Origin: an uncultured Bacilli bacterium
GTDB taxonomy: Bacteria > Bacillota_I > Bacilli_A > RF39 > UBA660
Assembly (NCBI GenBank): GCA_947629115.1
Contig: CANRCL010000005.1
Location: 1-23,600, forward strand
Reading direction: 5' to 3'
Length of the DNA: 23,600 nt
This document shows, piece after piece, positions 21,296-23,600 of the stretch. Every line of letters starts with the position of its first letter. The stretch's first letter is position 1. The translations under genes and the position numbers were made by a program. Below the pieces are notes generated by a model that saw only the letters and a list, made by a program, of their open reading frames with translations, did no database searches and was not told the origin of the DNA.

Positions 21296-22114
21296 ATGAA
21301 CCTATCTTTTATATGGGGTATTTGTACAAAAGTAATTGATATCAGCATAGTTTGGTTGGCTTTTTATTATATTTTAAAGAATGTTAAAAATAATATTAAA
21401 ATGGTTTTAATAGTTAAAGGAGTAGTAATCATTTTAGTAATTAAAATTTTAAGTGATTTATTAAATCTTTATACCGTAGGTGTTTTACTAGAATATTTAG
21501 TTGCTTGGGGACCTTTGGCTATTATAGTTATCTTTCAACCAGAAATTAGAAGTGTTTTAGAGTCAATAGGAAGAACGCAACTTTTAGGAAGACATAAAAT
21601 ATTAACTGTTGATGAAAGAGAAAAAGTTGTTTTTGAAATTATGAAATCAGTTGAATATTTCAAAAAAAATCGTATTGGGGCACTTATAGTTATTGAAAGA
21701 GAAATTTCTTTACAAGAATATATTGATAATTCAACAAAAGTTTATGCCGATTTATCTGATGATTTACTAGAAACTATTTTCTTTCCTAATTCGCCAATGC
21801 ACGATGGGGGCGTAATAATTCAAGGAGATAGAATTACTTGTGCTGGTTCTGTTTTTAAAACTAGTATGAACCCAAGTATTTCTAAAAGACTAGGTACTCG
21901 TCATAGAGCGGCTTTAGGCATTGCTGAAGAAAGTGACGCAATTGCTTTAGTTGTATCAGAAGAAAATGGTCGTATATCAATTGCATGCAATAATGAACTT
22001 AATTATAATTTAACTTTAGATGAATTTAGAATGAAATTAATTGATGAATTAAATCCAAAGACTGAAGTATTCTTTGAAGCCGAAGAAAATGAAAGTGGTG
22101 AAGAAAATGAGTAA
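21296..22114 (+). CDS. cdaA: Diadenylate cyclase CdaA, makes cyclic di-AMP
   Basis: A 272-residue membrane enzyme that joins two ATP into cyclic di-AMP, the signal controlling potassium uptake, turgor and wall homeostasis. Three hydrophobic helices (about 11-27, 36-56 and 60-80) precede the DAC catalytic domain (about 95-245). The active site shows MHDGGVII (D170-G171-G172) and GTRHRAALG (R202-H203-R204). Family members usually have DGA at the first motif; Gly here replaces Ala. GRTQLLGR lies at the linker as in orthologs. It has an AAAGGAG site and an own promoter. The gene is followed by cdaR with an 8-base overlap; glmM, the usual third gene, is not in the window. Confidence 0.96.
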   Translation: MNLSFIWGICTKVIDISIVWLAFYYILKNVKNNIKMVLIVKGVVIILVIKILSDLLNLYTVGVLLEYLVAWGPLAIIVIFQPEIRSVLESIGRTQLLGRHKILTVDEREKVVFEIMKSVEYFKKNRIGALIVIEREISLQEYIDNSTKVYADLSDDLLETIFFPNSPMHDGGVIIQGDRITCAGSVFKTSMNPSISKRLGTRHRAALGIAEESDAIALVVSEENGRISIACNNELNYNLTLDEFRMKLIDELNPKTEVFFEAEENESGEENE

Positions 22115-23525
22115 ATTTTTAAAAAAGATTGGTCGAATTATCTTTACCATTATTGATTCATTTATGAAATTTATTGATAAAATAATTATTATGCCAATTA
22201 GTAGATTAGTTTATAATATTTCTAAATCTCTAGGAGGTAATAATACAAGTTTTAATAAATTATTAAATCATCCAAGATTTTTAATCATCATTTCATTAGT
22301 ATTTGCAATTATTTGTTTTTTACTTATAGATAATAAAGTAATTAATTTAGTTAATAATGAAGCCGAAATTATTAATGATGTACCAGTTAAAGTAATATTT
22401 AATGATGAAGCATTTGTAGTAGAAAATGTTCCCGATACAGTTAATATAACAATTGCTGGTCGAAAAAGTGATATTTATTTAGCCAAACAACTTGGAGAAT
22501 TTGGTGTTGAACTTAATTTATCTAAATATAAAGAAGCCGGTAGTTATAGAGCATATTTTACTTATTCTAAATCAATTGATTCCGTAGATTATATTTTATC
22601 TCCTGCTTATATAAATGTTGATATTGAAGATAAAGTAAGCGAAAGAAAAAGTGTGGAATATGATTTAGTAAATATGGATAAATTAAATAATAAATTAAGT
22701 GTTTCTGATGTATCTATTGATTCTAGTGAAGTAGTTGTTAAAGGAAGTCAAAAAAATATTGATAGAATATCAACAATAAAGGCTTTAATATCTTTAACTT
22801 ACACAGAAGATGAAATAAAAGAACATAAAGAATACGCTAATAAAGAAAAATATACGGAAGCCGGTACTTATGAACTTACAAATATTCCATTAGTGGCTTA
22901 TGATAATAATGGTGAAAAAATTAATAATGTTGAAATAGTTGCAGATAATTTAACCGGTACTTTAGTTCTTTCAAGTTATCATATATCAGTACCAGTAAAT
23001 GTATTAACAACCGGTACTTTGGCTAAAGGAAAAGCCATTGCATCTATAACAGTTAATGATAGTGCTAACTTTAATATTGATATATATGGACAAGAAGAAG
23101 ATATTAAAGATATTAAATCTGTACCAGTTTATATAAATGTTGATGGTTTAGGAGCAGATTCAGTTAAAAATTATACTGTTGTTATTAGTAAACCAGTTGG
23201 AGTTAGAGAATTAAGTGTTAAGAATGCCACAATTAAAGTTCAATTTGGTGATGAAGAACAAAAAACAATTGAAGTCTTATCTGTCGAGGGTAGAAATAAG
23301 GCCGAGGGTTATGATGCCAAAATTGTTCAAAAACCAATAACTGTCCAAGTAAAAGGTGTTAAATCAAATATTGATAATATTGTAGCCAATAAACTAAATC
23401 CTTATGTTGATTTATCTGGTTTAGGTGAGGGTTCACACGAAATAGAAATAAAAATTGATAATGATAATCCATTGGTTACATATGTATTTAATACAACAGC
23501 AACAGTTAATATAACAAAGCAATAA
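22107..23525 (+). CDS. cdaR: CdaR, YbbR-domain regulator of CdaA
   Basis: A 472-residue single-pass membrane protein with an external region of YbbR repeats, which in B. subtilis and related species binds and modulates CdaA. One membrane helix is at about 54-73 (LIIISLVFAIICFLLI), preceded by a cytoplasmic segment of about 50 residues. Four YbbR-type beta repeats fill about 85-470, seen as recurrent patterns such as 'vpVkv....gy' and 'V.v.G....i..i..v...vdl'. I chose ATG 22107 (upstream GGTG at 22097-22100, overlap ATGAGTAA with cdaA) over the upstream 22074 start, which would add eleven basic residues inside cdaA. Orthologs vary in repeat number. Confidence 0.93.
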   Translation: MSKFLKKIGRIIFTIIDSFMKFIDKIIIMPISRLVYNISKSLGGNNTSFNKLLNHPRFLIIISLVFAIICFLLIDNKVINLVNNEAEIINDVPVKVIFNDEAFVVENVPDTVNITIAGRKSDIYLAKQLGEFGVELNLSKYKEAGSYRAYFTYSKSIDSVDYILSPAYINVDIEDKVSERKSVEYDLVNMDKLNNKLSVSDVSIDSSEVVVKGSQKNIDRISTIKALISLTYTEDEIKEHKEYANKEKYTEAGTYELTNIPLVAYDNNGEKINNVEIVADNLTGTLVLSSYHISVPVNVLTTGTLAKGKAIASITVNDSANFNIDIYGQEEDIKDIKSVPVYINVDGLGADSVKNYTVVISKPVGVRELSVKNATIKVQFGDEEQKTIEVLSVEGRNKAEGYDAKIVQKPITVQVKGVKSNIDNIVANKLNPYVDLSGLGEGSHEIEIKIDNDNPLVTYVFNTTATVNITKQ

Positions 23526-23546
23526 AAGAAGAGAAATCTTCTTTTT
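23524..23546 (+). terminator. Rho-independent terminator after cdaR
   Basis: A perfect 9-bp stem, AAAAGAAGA (23524-23532) with TCTTCTTTT (23537-23545), closed by a GAAA tetraloop and followed by T-rich sequence. The stop codon of cdaR overlaps its left arm. Confidence 0.85.
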
Positions 23547-23560
23547 CTTTTGAAAAAGTC

Positions 23561-23588
23561 TTGACCGGGGGGGGTAATATTTTATAAT
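23561..23588 (+). promoter_or_regulatory. Sigma-A promoter with a G8 tract in its spacer
   Basis: TTGACC (23561-23566), a 16-base spacer that begins with eight G (23567-23574), then TATAAT (23583-23588). It should start transcription near 23595 of a gene beyond the window edge. Slippage in the G run would change the spacer length, so this promoter could be phase-variable. Confidence 0.75.
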
Positions 23589-23600
23589 AATGCCATAAGG

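Noticed and set aside
1..23600. CRISPR arrays, tRNA or rRNA genes, insertion sequences, prophage
   Set aside because: No regularly spaced direct repeats, no cloverleaf sequences, no transposase or phage structural genes were seen on reading both strands.

Overview
The window is very A+T-rich chromosomal DNA from a spore-forming member of the Bacillota (Firmicutes). Evidence for this is the set of sporulation genes (spo0A, yabG, spoVG, yabP, yabQ), AGGAGG-type ribosome binding sites, a T-box leader, and the order metG-tatD-(3D-domain protein)-rsmA-yabG-veg-spoVG-yabP-yabQ-divIC. That order closely follows the same stretch of the Bacillus subtilis chromosome. The low GC, compact genes and dUTPase/HAD insertion suggest an uncultured gut-type Bacilli lineage (for example near Erysipelotrichales or RF39), but this placement is only an inference. 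Stop codons are mostly TAA, TGG is used for Trp, and TGA ends yabG and yabQ, so the standard bacterial code fits.

Layout. (1) 1-3800: a methionine-type T-box leader in front of a HAD hydrolase, dUTPase, metG and tatD, tightly packed as one operon. (2) 3842-4703: a monocistronic unknown helical protein with its own promoter and terminator. (3) 4702-7223: a perfect-consensus promoter driving a 3D-domain wall protein, rsmA, a small PH-like protein and a predicted ADP-ribosyltransferase, closed by a strong terminator. The last two genes are not part of the usual rsmA neighbourhood. (4) 7240-9719: a sporulation and division block (yabG, veg, spoVG, yabP, yabQ, divIC) with separate promoters. (5) 9773-10345: clpP, the only clear minus-strand gene, convergent with divIC across a two-way terminator and divergent from the next operon through overlapping promoters. 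(6) 10442-15049: TGS-type nucleoside kinase, gapdh, then a NADAR-like protein leading into pgk. (7) 15052-15993: spo0A behind a cluster of 0A-box-like sites. (8) 16016-18340: an Ig-like, Cys-rich surface protein and a prepilin-like protein. (9) 18344-21242: rnr, smpB and a small membrane protein. (10) 21258-23525: cdaA-cdaR, the cyclic-di-AMP synthase and its regulator. (11) 23561-23588: a promoter for an unseen gene, with eight consecutive G in its spacer.

How it fits together. Most genes are housekeeping: translation (metG, rsmA, smpB), RNA decay (rnr), proteolysis (clpP), glycolysis (gap, pgk), wall and c-di-AMP homeostasis, and entry into sporulation. The unusual parts are the ADP-ribosyltransferase with its PH-like partner (6080-7174), the NADAR-like gene heading the pgk operon (13259-13864), the surface/pilin pair (16068-18340), and the G8 promoter spacer at the right edge, which looks like a phase-variable switch.
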